Positions 1 to 10,907 of a DNA stretch of 64,000 nt are shown in pieces. The position numbers and the translations under genes were made by a program. The DNA is from Suillus spraguei (taxonomy: Eukaryota > Basidiomycota > Agaricomycetes > Boletales > Suillaceae): contig JABCPU010000004.1 of the NCBI GenBank assembly GCA_016800925.1, positions 186,001-250,000 of the forward strand. The letters are read 5' to 3'. Within the stretch, counting starts at the first letter, position 1. Every line of letters starts with the position of its first letter. The notes beneath the pieces are model-generated. The model was given only the letters and a program-made list of their open reading frames with translations, searched no databases and was not told the DNA's origin.

Positions 1-113
1 ACATCAATAGTTTTAAAAAGTGTGAATGGCTTGGTGTGAGCGGGTTCTTGAAACCATGGAGGGTTGTTGTCATCGGCGACCATCTGGTCACTGTCATCGA
101 GATACTCTTCCAT
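1..113 (-). CDS. N-terminal exon of an unidentified protein, cut by the window edge
   Basis: An open frame on the minus strand begins with ATG at 113 and runs off the left edge. It encodes about 37 residues, starting MEEYLDDSDQ and rich in Asp and Glu. I do not recognise the family and cannot tell whether an intron follows. Its start lies 180 bp from that of the complex I subunit on the other strand, so the two probably share a divergent promoter. Confidence 0.4.
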   Translation of the reverse strand, partial: MEEYLDDSDQMVADDNNPPWFQEPAHTKPFTLFKTID

Positions 114-293
114 TGTCGAGTTACTAGTAACCTATTCAGAATCCACCAATATTGCAATAGAGAATGTTGAGGTAGACGATATCGACTAACAAAGGCTACT
201 TATAACCAAGGGCTATTGACGAATAAGGTAATCGACGTTCAATAAACCTTTTTCGCCGACACCCGCCTCGTTCTATTACTCATACCAGCCGTT

Positions 294-885
294 ATGTCTG
301 GACTATCCCCACAAACCTTGGAAGACGCTTTCGAGCCAAAACCTGCACTACGCAATGCAGCTACCATAGGTCTCCAAGCAGGTATTGTTGGTGCGTTTGT
401 GAGTGCAGTTCAAAATGCCCTGGGATCGCATTCGCGAGGCGCTGCTGGGTTTTTGACACGTAGCGGAGGCACTATTGGAACTTTCGGTAAGAGAAACAAA
501 TATACTTGCAATATGAGAGTGTCAAGGTTGAGTTCTATCTTTACAGCTGCAATGGGCGCTGCTTTTGCGTTCACGGAGTCGGCTGTAGCGAATCAACGAG
601 AAACAAACGATGCACTGAATGGCATTGCGGGTGGTTGTGCAGCGGGATTCCTTGCAGGTCTTAAATGTGTGTTGTCATACTGGATCTATTATTCATTCAC
701 CTTATATATCAACCTCAGCACGTTCAATACCGGTCGCACTTGGATCGTGCGCTGTAATTGGCGCGGCTATGGGCACCTTCGACTACGCAGGGGAAATTGC
801 TGGGAGGTCGAAAGAACAGAAAGAAGAGAAGAGAAAGAAGTTCTTTAAACCAGTACCTCAGCCTTCCCATCACGCTTCTGAGTAG
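294..885 (+). CDS. NADH:ubiquinone oxidoreductase B14.7-type subunit (NDUFA11-like, Tim17/22/23 fold)
   Basis: Predicted accessory subunit of mitochondrial respiratory complex I, in the inner membrane. Three exons (294-486, 547-657, 719-885) join in phase to give 156 residues with GT...AG introns of 60 and 61 bases. The protein is built of Gly- and Ala-rich hydrophobic helices (GLQAGIVGAFVSAVQ, AAMGAAFAF, GIAGGCAAGFLAG, GAAMGTFDYAG). This pattern belongs to the Tim17/Tim22/Tim23/PMP24 family. The basic tail (KEQKEEKRKKFF) and the length fit fungal B14.7 rather than a TIM translocase, which is the main alternative. The start is the first ATG of the open frame. Confidence 0.7.
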
Positions 886-1043
886 GGGCATCATCACTGT
901 ACAGCTCCTCACCTCACTTCGATCTAGAATTAAATGCTGACACCAAACTTCACACCTTGCGAATTTCAAGTGCATTCAACAGATATTTAAGGATACAGCA
1001 TAACAAAACGGTTCATAAAACCAGTCACTTATGGTTCGTCCAC

Positions 1044-4003
1044 CTAGTTGGAGGAACGTACAAGCTCCTCGATATGTGCATAAACTTCACTTTGGTGTGT
1101 CGTATAATACTCCGGCCAAGACTCTGCGCTTTTGCAAGGTCGCTGAACGAAATGGCGGTCAGGAAGGGAAGAAATATGAAGGCAGCGGCTCACATGTTGT
1201 GATAACCTTTCCCATACCCTCTCATCGTCTTCATCGTCTCCTCCACCGTTGGCAAAGAATTCACAGATTACTTCAAAGTCTTCTCGTTCCAAAGTTTCTT
1301 GTGACACAGCAGGGGCAGCTAATCGAGGTTTCTTTGACGGGCCAGGTCTTTCCTCCCCGGTTGATTTCTCGGTATTCCCATTCGAAAACTTGCGAAACGC
1401 GATATTTGCCCTCTTACGGATGTCACTAAGTTGCGTTTTTAGTTTCGAAGACGCTTGCATCTGCCAGGACCCAAGTGAGTGATGTGGCATCTGCAACGAA
1501 TGACAAAATTAGTTCTGTCGGTACATATAGAATATACACATCGAAAGTAACCTATGTACCTTTTTGTGCATGGCTTGAAGCAAGACCGTGGTGGACATCG
1601 TTGGGTCTTCATTAAGCAAGAATTGAGCATACTGACAGAAGTATTCAATTTCTGGCTGCGTAAAATGAAACTTTCCATCTCTCATGGATTTGCGCGTCTC
1701 TGGGGGAGGAGGGGTAGGAGACCGTCGTGCATGATGGGGTTTTGTCTCCTTTGGGAAAGGAAGCGGTGCCGCTGCTGATGTTTGGGGGGAAGTGGGTACT
1801 GATCTCTTCTTCGCTTTCTTTGTTGGCATCTCTGTCAGCGTGGTCTTGTTTGCCTTCGGCTTCGGCCTTGACGCAGATTTCTGACTCTCTTTCTTGACAG
1901 AAGGAGTTTCCTGCACAAATTCATAAAATGTGCTGCTTGGTCTGCCACGCTTCGTATGTTTGACTGAGACACCCGTGTCGAGCGCGTACTCGCTTTCATC
2001 CAACAACGTGTTCTCAGCGATGCAGTCGACAACGAATGCCGACTGAATCGGAATCTTGTCACAGGCATGGGCTTCACTCAAGAGCCCCTGGAATGTCTGC
2101 GAGCGCGTGAAGAGGATGACATAATCTGCATCTGCAATACTCCCGATGACCTTGCCTTTATTTTTCTGTATATTGGTAGTTAAAACCAAGATAAATGTGT
2201 GAAAAGCCTGATTATGCAGACCTTGATGTTCGAAACCACTCCTGATCGCCCCTGCAGGTCAACCTGTACAAAGAATGTCAGAGGCTGCCCTTGATCGTCA
2301 AGGAACACCTCTCCGAAATTCTTTTCTGCGTTCGTGCGGCCCGGCGAGCTCAGGAAAGACTCTTCAAATGCATTTTCTGAACCGGCAGGAGGGGTATCTT
2401 CGTCATTGTCAGATCCGTCAGATATTACAACACGTTCCTTGCCCTTGAGAGATCGTTTGTTAGGTGGTTTTCCGGGAGTTTTTACAGGTAACATGGTCTC
2501 GTGATTAGCTTTGCGCTTCACTGAAGGAAGGAGTAAAACTGTAGATGGCATGCGAGAAGATTTGTCGGTGCGAGGTTTGCGTCCGGGAGGGCGAGGTTGT
2601 CTTTCCGGATGTTTCGACACAGCGCCGGGGGTTGAGCTGCGTGATTTATAGGAAGACGACGGAGGGTAAGGTTGGTCTGTAGCAATGATTGAATCTGGTG
2701 TGTCTTCGTGATGAATGGCGGGCGGAGCACTGGATGAAGCTTCGATTTGTGGATACATGGGTGAGGGTTGTCCCGCCTGCAAGAATTCACCTCCGTTGGT
2801 GTTCCTCATAACATCCATCAAAGTCATAAGCATTTGAAAACTCTGCGGGTCCCTTAAATTATTGAACGGCATGCCCGTTGGCGGCATGAATGACATGTGA
2901 CCGGAGATAAGCTGTTGAGGAGGAAATTGGCTGAACTGGTATGATTGTTGAGGTACAGGAAATTGTTGAGGGAACGGTGCGGCTTGCGAGAATTGTGGCT
3001 GAGAAAACTGAGATACTTGAGAAAACTGGGGATGTATATAAGGTACTGGCATGGCGGATTGTGTTGACTGGGTTTGTGGAGGAGCCTGAGAGAACTGGAC
3101 ATGCGAAAACGATGCTGGTGTGGCAGGTTGCGCTAACTGGGATTGCGGAGGAGCCTGCGGATTATAAGGTGATGCTGAAACGAGCTGCTGAGGTGGTGCA
3201 ATGGGTTGAGGGGTACTGGATGATTGAACAGGTGGGGATGTGCTTGATGTATGATCATACGTAGGTTGGCCTGCATATTCTGAAGGCTGCTGTAGATTTT
3301 GTGAAACGACGAGTGGAGCTTGGTGCGGTGACTGAGGTGGCCTTGAATTATTCGGGATTAAAGGGACATCTGTGATCAGAGTTGCAGGGACGTTGTTAAG
3401 GATTCTCTTTGGAAGTGGCTCTTCAGGCGTAACGCGGGGCGTAGGTAGCGGACTTCTTATTGAGGGCATCAGCTGAGAGTCCCCCTGAGGGACTTCAGGG
3501 CGTGAAACTGACTTTGAGACGAGCTGTTCGACCTCTGCTTCTTCGCCATCGGCAGCCACTTCGATGATGGATTTTCCATCATCCAAAGTTTGTGTCCCAC
3601 CCCAGCCATCGACTTCAAGGAGGGGTTTCCTGGCTTCGATACTTTTACGTAGCCATTGAAATTCGAGAACGGCTTTCCCTGGAGTCTGATGCCAGGTACG
3701 AATGAGACGCTTTCCATCGAGTTGTGAAGAATCAACGAGAATGATGTCCGCATCCTCAGGGCGACTGGCATGTGCTCCACCTTTCTATAAAGATATGACA
3801 TGATGAGGATGAGGTGTATTAGGTCGAGCCACAAAATTACATACCTTCATCATGCGAACCAGGTTTGGCCGTAGTGATATGCCATTGACTTGCAGGTGGA
3901 TGTTGTAGCCTCTACCATCTGGATGGACAAGAATTTTTTCGTTCTCGGAGGTACTCTGTGATGCGAAGAGCGTATCCATGAGTGGTTCGGATGACAGTTC
4001 CAT
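1044..4003 (-). CDS. RAP1-like telomere protein with BRCT and Myb-like domains
   Basis: Probable telomere or chromatin protein of the RAP1 type. Four exons (3845-4003, 2222-3784, 1560-2165, 1044-1490) join in phase to 924 residues. Residues about 18-110 look like a BRCT domain ending in VLEFQWLRKSIEARKPLL. About 120-545 is a disordered Pro/Gln/Ser linker with repeated QFSQ motifs. About 545-640, split by an intron, looks like a second BRCT (ADADYVILFTRS, then IQSAFVVDCIAENTLL). About 733-805 resembles the RAP1 Myb fold (FHFTQPEIEYFCQYA ... PHHSLGSWQ). The last 90 residues resemble another (VWERLSQHVS ... SWPEYYTTHQ). I see no obvious RAP1 C-terminal domain. BRCT plus Myb is the RAP1 signature, but this is motif reading only. 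Confidence 0.6.
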
Positions 4004-4276
4004 AGCGGCTCAGTTACGAACGTGTTCTTGATTCTTGAAGTCTAACTTTGACTTCACTTCAGTCACGTGTGCCGTCACATCATCACGTGCCGTTCGAATT
4101 AAGAATAAAGTCGCGAACCGTGGGCCGTGACGGGCCACAGCATACAAGGTATCGAGGTCCGCACATACGATGTAGAATGAGCCACAGCAACTTCTAATTG
4201 TTCTTCTTCATATAAGATTCAAGGTCATTTACAACCAGTCCACCATCTTTAAAACGCCATAATTCCCTTCGACACG
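4004..4276. promoter_or_regulatory. Divergent promoter of the RAP1-like and kinase-like genes
   Basis: This 273 bp gap separates two divergent start codons. It holds two CACGTG E-boxes at 4064-4069 and 4084-4089, exactly 20 bp apart. CACGTG is the core bound by fungal bHLH factors such as Cbf1 and Pho4. Their use here is inferred. Confidence 0.35.
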
Positions 4277-6619
4277 ATGGCCCTCCCCCTTGAGGATGAA
4301 ATCTCGAACTCACTGGATAAGCTGCAGAAGTTGTACCCAGGCGAATTTGATGCAAAGAAACACCTATACTTGCCTCATGGCAAGTATGCATTCGCCGCTA
4401 GACACACATTCCATGGGAAGAATAAAAAGCAGATAGGTGGGTGTTCTTCAAGTTCACGACTCCCAGGCTTTCAGCCTGCTCAAAATTAAATCAAGGTCAT
4501 CTCTCTGGATGTGGATACCGTATAAACGTCCGAAGTGGCGTTATTGCTGGGCACAATGTTACCTGTCTCTGGAAAACGCAAGTTATCTGTCGTGTCAATG
4601 TTTATGGCAAAAGCTGACTATCCACTAGTTGGGATATTTCCAAATCATGGAGAGAGTTCTTTCAAGAGGTATTCTGCACTCCCCTCATATTGTTGTGTTA
4701 CTCTGACACCGCTTCGAAGTTATACTTCTACTCTCACCCCGAGCTTTTGAGATGGCTTCAAGGAATCATTGTTTCACACGTAATCGGTGTACATAATGGA
4801 TCTAATGGACCAAAGAGTATTTTCATGGAAACACCTCATCATATATTCTGGAACACAGCCCATCTAGGCTTGTCCATTGGCGAGAAACGGGCGGTTATTC
4901 GAGCTTACGAAACCTTGCATGCACATGGTATCTTGCACAATAACATCGGCGCTCATAACATATGTATAGGTCAGATACTAGCCTACGCTCATGCGAGAGA
5001 TTCGAAAATTCATCAACACGGTTCTAGATCAAGATATGAACGTGACGCTACTAAACTTTGAAAGGGCCTGCTGCTTGAAAGACAAGGGGATAGACGAAGT
5101 CCCTGGGTGCGATCAGGAGGCGCTGGCGAGAGAAATGCAACAAGTGAAATACTTGATTTCCTACATGGATGAGAGGCTCAGTGAAACCGGGATCGTCACA
5201 ACTCTACAAGCCTCTACGAGTGAACAGCAGGTGAGCTGGCTTTTCTTACACGTCGTAGTATATTTTAATGGCTCTCAAACGTAGACTCAGGCGCTCGACC
5301 TCAGCGATTTTGTTCACTGGCTTAAAAATGTTGAGAACACTCATACCATCCCGATCGAGATGCGCAATCGGCCAATTCCAAATGACGGACGTAGAAGACC
5401 CAGGAAAAAGGTCAAAGCTGGAGCAATCAGTCAATGGGAATTAGGGGGGCTTGTGCAAGACACTGGTAATTCTGGATTCTATGGTGAACCGATTGTGCCT
5501 CACATTCTTCTGCCAACTGCCCAATCTTCGTCCTCCGCAATCACTGCTACGCCTTCGCCACAACTAGACCCTACGTGTTCTGAAGAGGACAATTCTCGTA
5601 TGCAGGACAGTGATACCAATGCGCAGCTTCCGCCGTTCCGATCTGATCTCGAAGGCTCTCGAACTATGTCAAGAGGCGTGCATGATTTGCTCCCAGGTAC
5701 ACCTATTTTGGACACCTGGGATCAAAGTCATACCTCCGTTCCATATCCCGACCAGCCGCCTTCGCCTAAGGTATTCTGTGACCTTACACACGAGCAACTC
5801 CGTCTCGCAATAAAGCAGCACAATGCAGATGTAGACGCCAGATTATCATCCCACGCTGCAATCAACCCAGACAAAAACAACATCGTATTTCACCCCGACA
5901 CAAATGACAATGGCACGTACGCTACAGGGAGCGATCCTTTTCGCAAGCGGAAGAAGAGACGGCAACCTACCCCTTTCTTACTGGAAGGCTCTAGTTCCAC
6001 TGAGGAGGACAGTGGGCCTGATCCGGACAACACTAGCTCCACTGAGGATGAGGAAGATGAAAATCCTGAGCCCGAGATCGAGGTTTATTTCGAAGAACTC
6101 GTGGAAGAAGCTCATCTAGCCAAACTCAGAGGGCGCCGACGCATGTCACGCTCTGCTGCGATACCTGCCATGGTTCTCGCCAAACCCGTGTGGCCTGATC
6201 CAGAGGCAAAATCTCCCGCCATCACCCAACGAAGCACCAGCACGCCATCGTCTCCAACATTGTCCTCGATCAGCGAGGAAGAGAGTTCTGGCGATAGTTC
6301 CAAAGTTCCTCCCTACACCGTGGCTTTCGTTGGAGCTAACGGGAGTCCGGATGAGGTTTGGAAGCTCCCTGTACCTGCGTTCATGTTGATCAAGTCATCG
6401 GTGGCGAGGCAGCCACAGGCTCAGAAACTCCGAGTAGAGCAGGTCCCTTGGCTGCGAGGACTGAATTCTTCCTCTCTGCGAACATCAAATGAGAACACAC
6501 AGAGTCGATCCTCCAAGAAGCGTGATATCGACTGCGTGGAAGGGATTGGATATTTAGAACGGACATCGAAACGCGCACGCCAGGAGCAGTCAACGCTCAG
6601 CTCATGCATCATATGTTAG
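4277..6619 (+). CDS. Kinase-like protein with degenerate active site, acidic tail and C-terminal CaaX-like box
   Basis: Best model: exons 4277-4436, 4536-4581, 4629-4668, 4720-4969, 5034-5230 and 5285-6619, giving about 675 residues. The first three junctions are the least sure. The middle reads like a protein-kinase C-lobe. The catalytic loop is LHNNIGAHNICI, where active kinases have HxDxxxxN. The metal-binding segment is VTLLNFERA, where DFG or DFE is usual. Both catalytic Asp residues are thus Asn, which predicts a pseudokinase. The tail of about 440 residues is Ser/Pro/acidic, with a KKVK and a KRKKRR cluster, and the protein ends CIIC. That fits a prenylation CaaX motif, although X = Cys is unusual. 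Likely fungus-specific; partner and role unknown. Confidence 0.5.
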
Positions 6620-7199
6620 ATTGTACTCAAGTCAGACCACTCAGTTCTTATCCTTCCGAACAATGTTGTTAGCAATGCAGTACTTTGCAATAAAATGTAC
6701 CATCACTAAAAATTGTGATTCGAGTTTCATGTCTCATGCACAGGCCCGAACAACTCCTACGGTATATTCAAGCTTTGCTCCGGGTATGCAAAACAACTTG
6801 ATTTGCACTTCGGGTTGGATTAGCCGCGCTTCAACTCTGGTGACGAACACAAAACTGGATGCGGCGACGGTAAAAAATCGTTGTCGACAATGGAGCGGAG
6901 GGCCTTGCGCATCTTGCTCATGACATTTCATCCACTATTGAGTCATTCGGTTCAACATTAACTTTACATGAATCCGGATACGCGGAAGTATTGAAGGTTA
7001 GGTTGACGTAGCTGATAATACACTGGGCACTGAGCTAGGCTTATAGTCACTGGTGCGTGCCTTGTTCATTCTCTGAAACATATCAAAACTGGAGTGGCCA
7101 TGTTTGCAATTCATAATCATAGTTGCACACATGCTATCATGATGTTGTTCAAAGGCAAAGGAGTAACATGATAAAAAGATATGTACCAAGAAAGTAGTT
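6620..7199. other. Intergenic region between convergent genes
   Basis: This gap holds the 3' flanks of the kinase-like gene and RPS16. Only short ORFs without family resemblance occur, and I see no RNA gene. Confidence 0.4.
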
Positions 7200-7744
7200 T
7201 CACCGGTAACTGGAATTTCTTGTCAGTCAAGTGTTCACAAACTTCACGCAACCAATGTACAAACCTCTTTTGCCTGCGAGCACGAGCACCAGCACCACCG
7301 AATTTCTTCGGCTCCATCCGTCTAGGATCTGCGATCAACAGCGTCCGGTCATACGCAACCAACTTTTTCTTCAATTCCATTGCGCTGTATGCATCGATGT
7401 ACTTAGCGTAGTACGCGACAAGAGCCTTAGCAATGGCCTGACGGATGGCATACACCTGCGATGTGTGTCCACCACCCTTGGCGCGCACACGGATATCAAG
7501 TGGTGCGAATGAGTCTTCACCAGCTACAAGTACGGGCTCATAGATCTTGAAGCGAAGGATCTCAGGCTGGACAAGGTTGATGGGAGAGCCATTCACGCGG
7601 ATGATGCCGCGGCCCTCCTTAGCGTGTGCGACTGCAGTTGCAGTCTGACGAACTCCAGGGTAAGCAGTAAGTCAGCGCAACAGAGGTGTTGTTACTCGCC
7701 TTCTTTTTGCCGAATGTTTGGACGGCCTTTACTGTAGATGCCAT
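7200..7744 (-). CDS. RPS16: 40S ribosomal protein S16 (uS9)
   Basis: Component of the small cytosolic ribosomal subunit. Exons 7700-7744, 7265-7644 and 7200-7218 give 147 residues, the usual length. It begins [15 protein letters not shown], continues [13 protein letters not shown] and ends in the eukaryotic uS9 tail ([20 protein letters not shown]), whose final Tyr-Arg is typical. Intron 1 (7645-7699) must leave exon 1 directly after AAG to keep the family reading frame. The donor there is GCGAGT, so it is a GC-AG intron. Intron 2 is 46 bases and the last exon only 19. Very high confidence in identity. Confidence 0.95.
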
Positions 7745-7811
7745 TTTGTCGTATAGAGGAATGTGCCGGGGTTCGGCTCCTTGATGAATTCTAGGCGTGG
7801 AAAGAGCGAGT

Positions 7812-8220
7812 TCAGCAACTGGTCTCGAGTGACATATTTGAAGGCAAAGGAGGTGTAACCCAATTCATCCAACCCCAATCCATCGAATCCTGGCCATTCA
7901 CCGACGGTATTCGTAAACGTTCTGGACCATGTGTACACAAGCGTATCGTATGTCTGTAGCATGTAGCATAAGAGCATAGACTCACCCTCTGGAGGTCGTT
8001 TGAGGTGTTGCGGTCGATATTCACGGTGTGCTTGTACAGAGGTGGTGGCAACAAATTCTCACAGTCCAAATATGGAATTGCAAGAATTTGTCTTGCCTGC
8101 TAAATTCTCTCCAAAGAATCAAGTTCAACGGGTTCTCAATGTTTTCTGCTCTGCGGAAATCAGTGGCGGGGGTGAGGAAGACTTCATATTCATATTTATT
8201 TTCATGTGTCCTGACAACAT
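7812..8220 (-). CDS. Small unidentified protein (about 90 residues)
   Basis: I do not recognise this protein. Exons 8130-8220, 7986-8057 and 7812-7921 join in phase with a 72-base intron (donor GTTGAA, weak) and a 64-base intron (donor GTGAGT). The product has a basic middle (REYRPQHLKRPPE) and a Trp-rich C-terminus (MDWGWMNWVTPPLP). Candidate starts are the ATGs at 8220, 8205, 8193 and 8187. Lying between a cytosolic and a mitochondrial ribosomal protein gene, it might be a small mitochondrial protein, but that is a guess from position. An alternative frame of exon 2 also looks codable but would need a 32-base intron. Confidence 0.45.
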
Positions 8221-8253
8221 CAGCAGTCCTCCCAAGCAATATGCCACAGGCGA

Positions 8254-9111
8254 ATGGCGACAATGGCGCCAACCTTAGTTCAATCAAAGCCGACTGCTTC
8301 GCAAAGCAAACCTATGATTCACAAAAGTGAGTTTATTAATGCCAGATAGAAACACGCTCATTGAAAAACAGTTGTTGATCCGATCAAACCGGTGTATCTG
8401 ACAATGTCGAGTTTTACTGGCAGGTCGAATAGTGCCAGTAAAGCTGTTGCTCTGGACCCAACGGTGTTCGACCATCCTATCCGGCGAGATATTCTGCATC
8501 TTTGCGTGGTGCACTATCTGGATTCACTTCGCCAAGGAACTGCTTCTACTAAGACACGTGCTGAGGTTGCTGGTTCGCGTCGGAAAATTCGTCCACAGAA
8601 GGGAAGCGGTAGAGCTCGTCTGGGAGATCGGCAGAGTCCAATGTTGAGGGGCGGGGGTGTCGCTTTTGGTCCAAAACCGCGAGATTTCAGTACCAAGCTT
8701 AATCGCAAAGTTATTCAGATGGGCATGCGCGTGGCTTTGACGATGAAGCTCCGGGAACAACGGCTGGGTGTCTTGCAGCGGATTAACTGGTGGTCACACA
8801 AGACTGCTACCCTCAGCTCAAGGCTAGCCGGTCTAGGATGGAGAACCGGTACCTTGTTCGTCACCGGAGAATCCGAGGTACCTCCAAGAATGAGATTGGC
8901 ATCGAGGAACCTTCGTGGGATAGAGTGCAAAACTGTGACAGACTTGGTGGTTTACGATATAGTAAAGTGGAGAAGGGTTGTACTTGACCTCGCTGCTATC
9001 AACGCACTAGAGCGAGCTCTCGGAAAGGGTTTTTCGGGAATTTCAGATTCAGAGAGGGTAGTTTCTGACGTTACGCACTCATCTGGGGAGGAGGTTGAGA
9101 CATCCACTTAG
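8254..9111 (+). CDS. Mitochondrial large-subunit ribosomal protein uL4
   Basis: Predicted mitoribosomal protein L4 (yeast Yml6, human MRPL4). Exons 8254-8326 and 8372-9111, with a 45-base intron, give 270 residues. The family core is clear: DPTVFDHPIRRDILH, then RQGTASTKTRAEVAGS, then the L4 signature QKGSGRARLGDRQSP with MLRGGGVAFGPKPRD. The C-terminal half holds the conserved TLFVTGE region and a VYDIVKW segment. The first in-frame ATG is 8254, with another at 8263. The first 40 residues are Ser/Lys-rich and could be a weak mitochondrial presequence. The start lies 33 bp from that of the divergent small gene. Confidence 0.9.
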
Positions 9112-9381
9112 ACTCATAATACATTTTGTTCTGGGCATATAAGGTGGTCATATATTGATATTGTCTGGTCGCGAGTTATTGTACTTACAAACCCACCAGC
9201 AAAGCAGACTGACTGTGGTACTGTGTAAATGGGAGTGGACTTAGCCACAGTCCACTAATACGCGACCACGTGATGCTGCAACGCGTCTTCATTACATATC
9301 GGCCTGCGCCTCGACTGGGACCTCTCACTCTTTCCCACTATATAGTACAGTCGTGTGTTTGTTGTCTAGCAGAAAACAATA
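9112..9381 (+). promoter_or_regulatory. RAD51 promoter with MCB box, E-box and TATA element
   Basis: ACGCGT, the MluI cell-cycle box, lies at 9281-9286, about 95 bp before the RAD51 start. A CACGTG E-box is at 9267-9272 and a TATATAG element near 9339-9345. In yeasts, RAD51 and other S-phase genes are driven by the MBF complex through ACGCGT. The same control is inferred here. Confidence 0.5.
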
Positions 9382-10667
9382 ATGTCTCAGGTATCTCAGG
9401 ATGAAGAAGCGCAGGAGGGTGGCCTCTCCATGTCTGGCCCTCTCATGGTCGGCAAACTGGAGGAAGCCGGAATTCACGCCAATGACATCAAGAAGCTCTC
9501 CGATGCAGGACTCAACACTGTTGAGGCCGTCGCATTTACACCCAAAAAGAATCTAATAGCAATCAAAGGCATCTCAGACGCCAAGGCAGACAAGATCTTG
9601 GCAGAAGGTGAGTGTCGTGATCCTGACATCAGGCTGTCACTGTCTGATGAGTCACCGTCATCCAGCTCAGAAAATCGTTCCCCTTGGCTTTCAGAGTGCC
9701 ACTGAAGTTCACGCACGGCGTTCTGAACTCGTTCACATCACGACGGGCTCAAAGCAGCTCGATGCCTTGCTCGGAGGTAACATTTCAACATTTGAAAAGC
9801 ATGATTGCTTTCTGACTTCTTTACAGGGGGTATTGAGACTGGTGCCATCACTGAGCTCTTTGGAGAGTTCAGAACCGGAAAATCACAGCTGTGTCACACA
9901 TTGGCAGTAACATGTCAACTGCCAGTGAGCATGGGCGGTGGCGAGGGCAAATGCCTCTACATTGACACTGAGGGTACCTTCCGCCCTGCTCGTCTACTCG
10001 CAGTCGCAGAACGCTATGGGCTGAGTGGGGAAGAAGTTCTAGACAATGTTGCATATGCGAGAGCATATAATGCTGATCATCAGAACTCCCTTCTCACTAG
10101 TGCCAGTGCGCTAATGGCAGAATCAAGGTTCGAACCGACTATATGCGCATTTTGATGGTGTTCCTCACAACCCTACTAGATTCTGCCTTCTCATCGTTGA
10201 TTCGTGCACCGCGCTCTATCGCACTGACTTCAGTGGACGCGGTGAACTATCGGCGCGTCAGAACCATCTCGGTAAATTCTTGAGAACCCTCCAACGGCTT
10301 GCAGATGAGGTAGGAGGAGAAGTAGCTTGCATATATCTCCGTATTCATCCTGTGAAACAGTTCGGTATCGCTGTCGTTGTTACAAATCAAGTCATGTCCA
10401 ATCCAGATGCATCTGCAGGACCATACGCAGGCAATGAGAAGAAACCCATTGGAGGGAATATCATGGCACATGCTTCCACGACTCGGTATGCATTCACGTT
10501 ATCATCAGTTGGTTCGCTAAGCGACTTGTCTTATTAGCCTACAACTCAAAAAGGCCCGCGGGAACACTCGAACCTGCAAAATATATGATTCGCCCTGTCT
10601 TCCTGAGATGGAGACCCACTTTGCAATCTTGTCCAGTGGGATCGGTGACCCTGAAGAAGAGACTTGA
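9382..10667 (+). CDS. RAD51: DNA repair recombinase Rad51
   Basis: ATP-dependent strand-exchange protein of homologous recombination. Six exons (9382-9607, 9666-9776, 9827-10127, 10180-10309, 10361-10485, 10538-10667) close in phase to 340 residues, the family length. The N-terminal helix-hairpin-helix domain ([10 protein letters not shown] ... [13 protein letters not shown]) is followed by the ATPase core. Walker A is GEFRTGKS and Walker B is LLIVDS. Polymerisation and DNA-binding segments match Rad51 ([24 protein letters not shown]). The GIETGAITE segment and the spacing favour Rad51 over meiotic Dmc1. All five introns are GT...AG, 50-58 bases. Confidence 0.96.
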
Positions 10668-10907
10668 GTATCAATACCCTCACCCAATTTGTATTCTTGT
10701 ACTATTTAGTTTTCTATCACTATCAGGGAAGCTTTGTAATTGATTCTAAAAAAGACATTTTGGTGAATAATTTGTCCACCTTGGTAACATACATATATAT
10801 TCGAAAGATAGAATACCAGTTGAATGGGACCTGTAGACTATACTGTGGGTGGAACCGTCCGTTTTTGTCAATGAAGTTTCGGATCTACAATGTATACATT
10901 CCCACCA

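Noticed and set aside
4970..4997. 28-base intron in the kinase-like gene
   Set aside because: Too short. A 64-base intron (4970-5033) restores the VTLLNFERA motif directly.
7729..7977. 83-codon minus ORF overlapping the RPS16 start
   Set aside because: Needs a 32-base intron and overlaps RPS16. The other frame of the same segment joins with normal 72- and 64-base introns.
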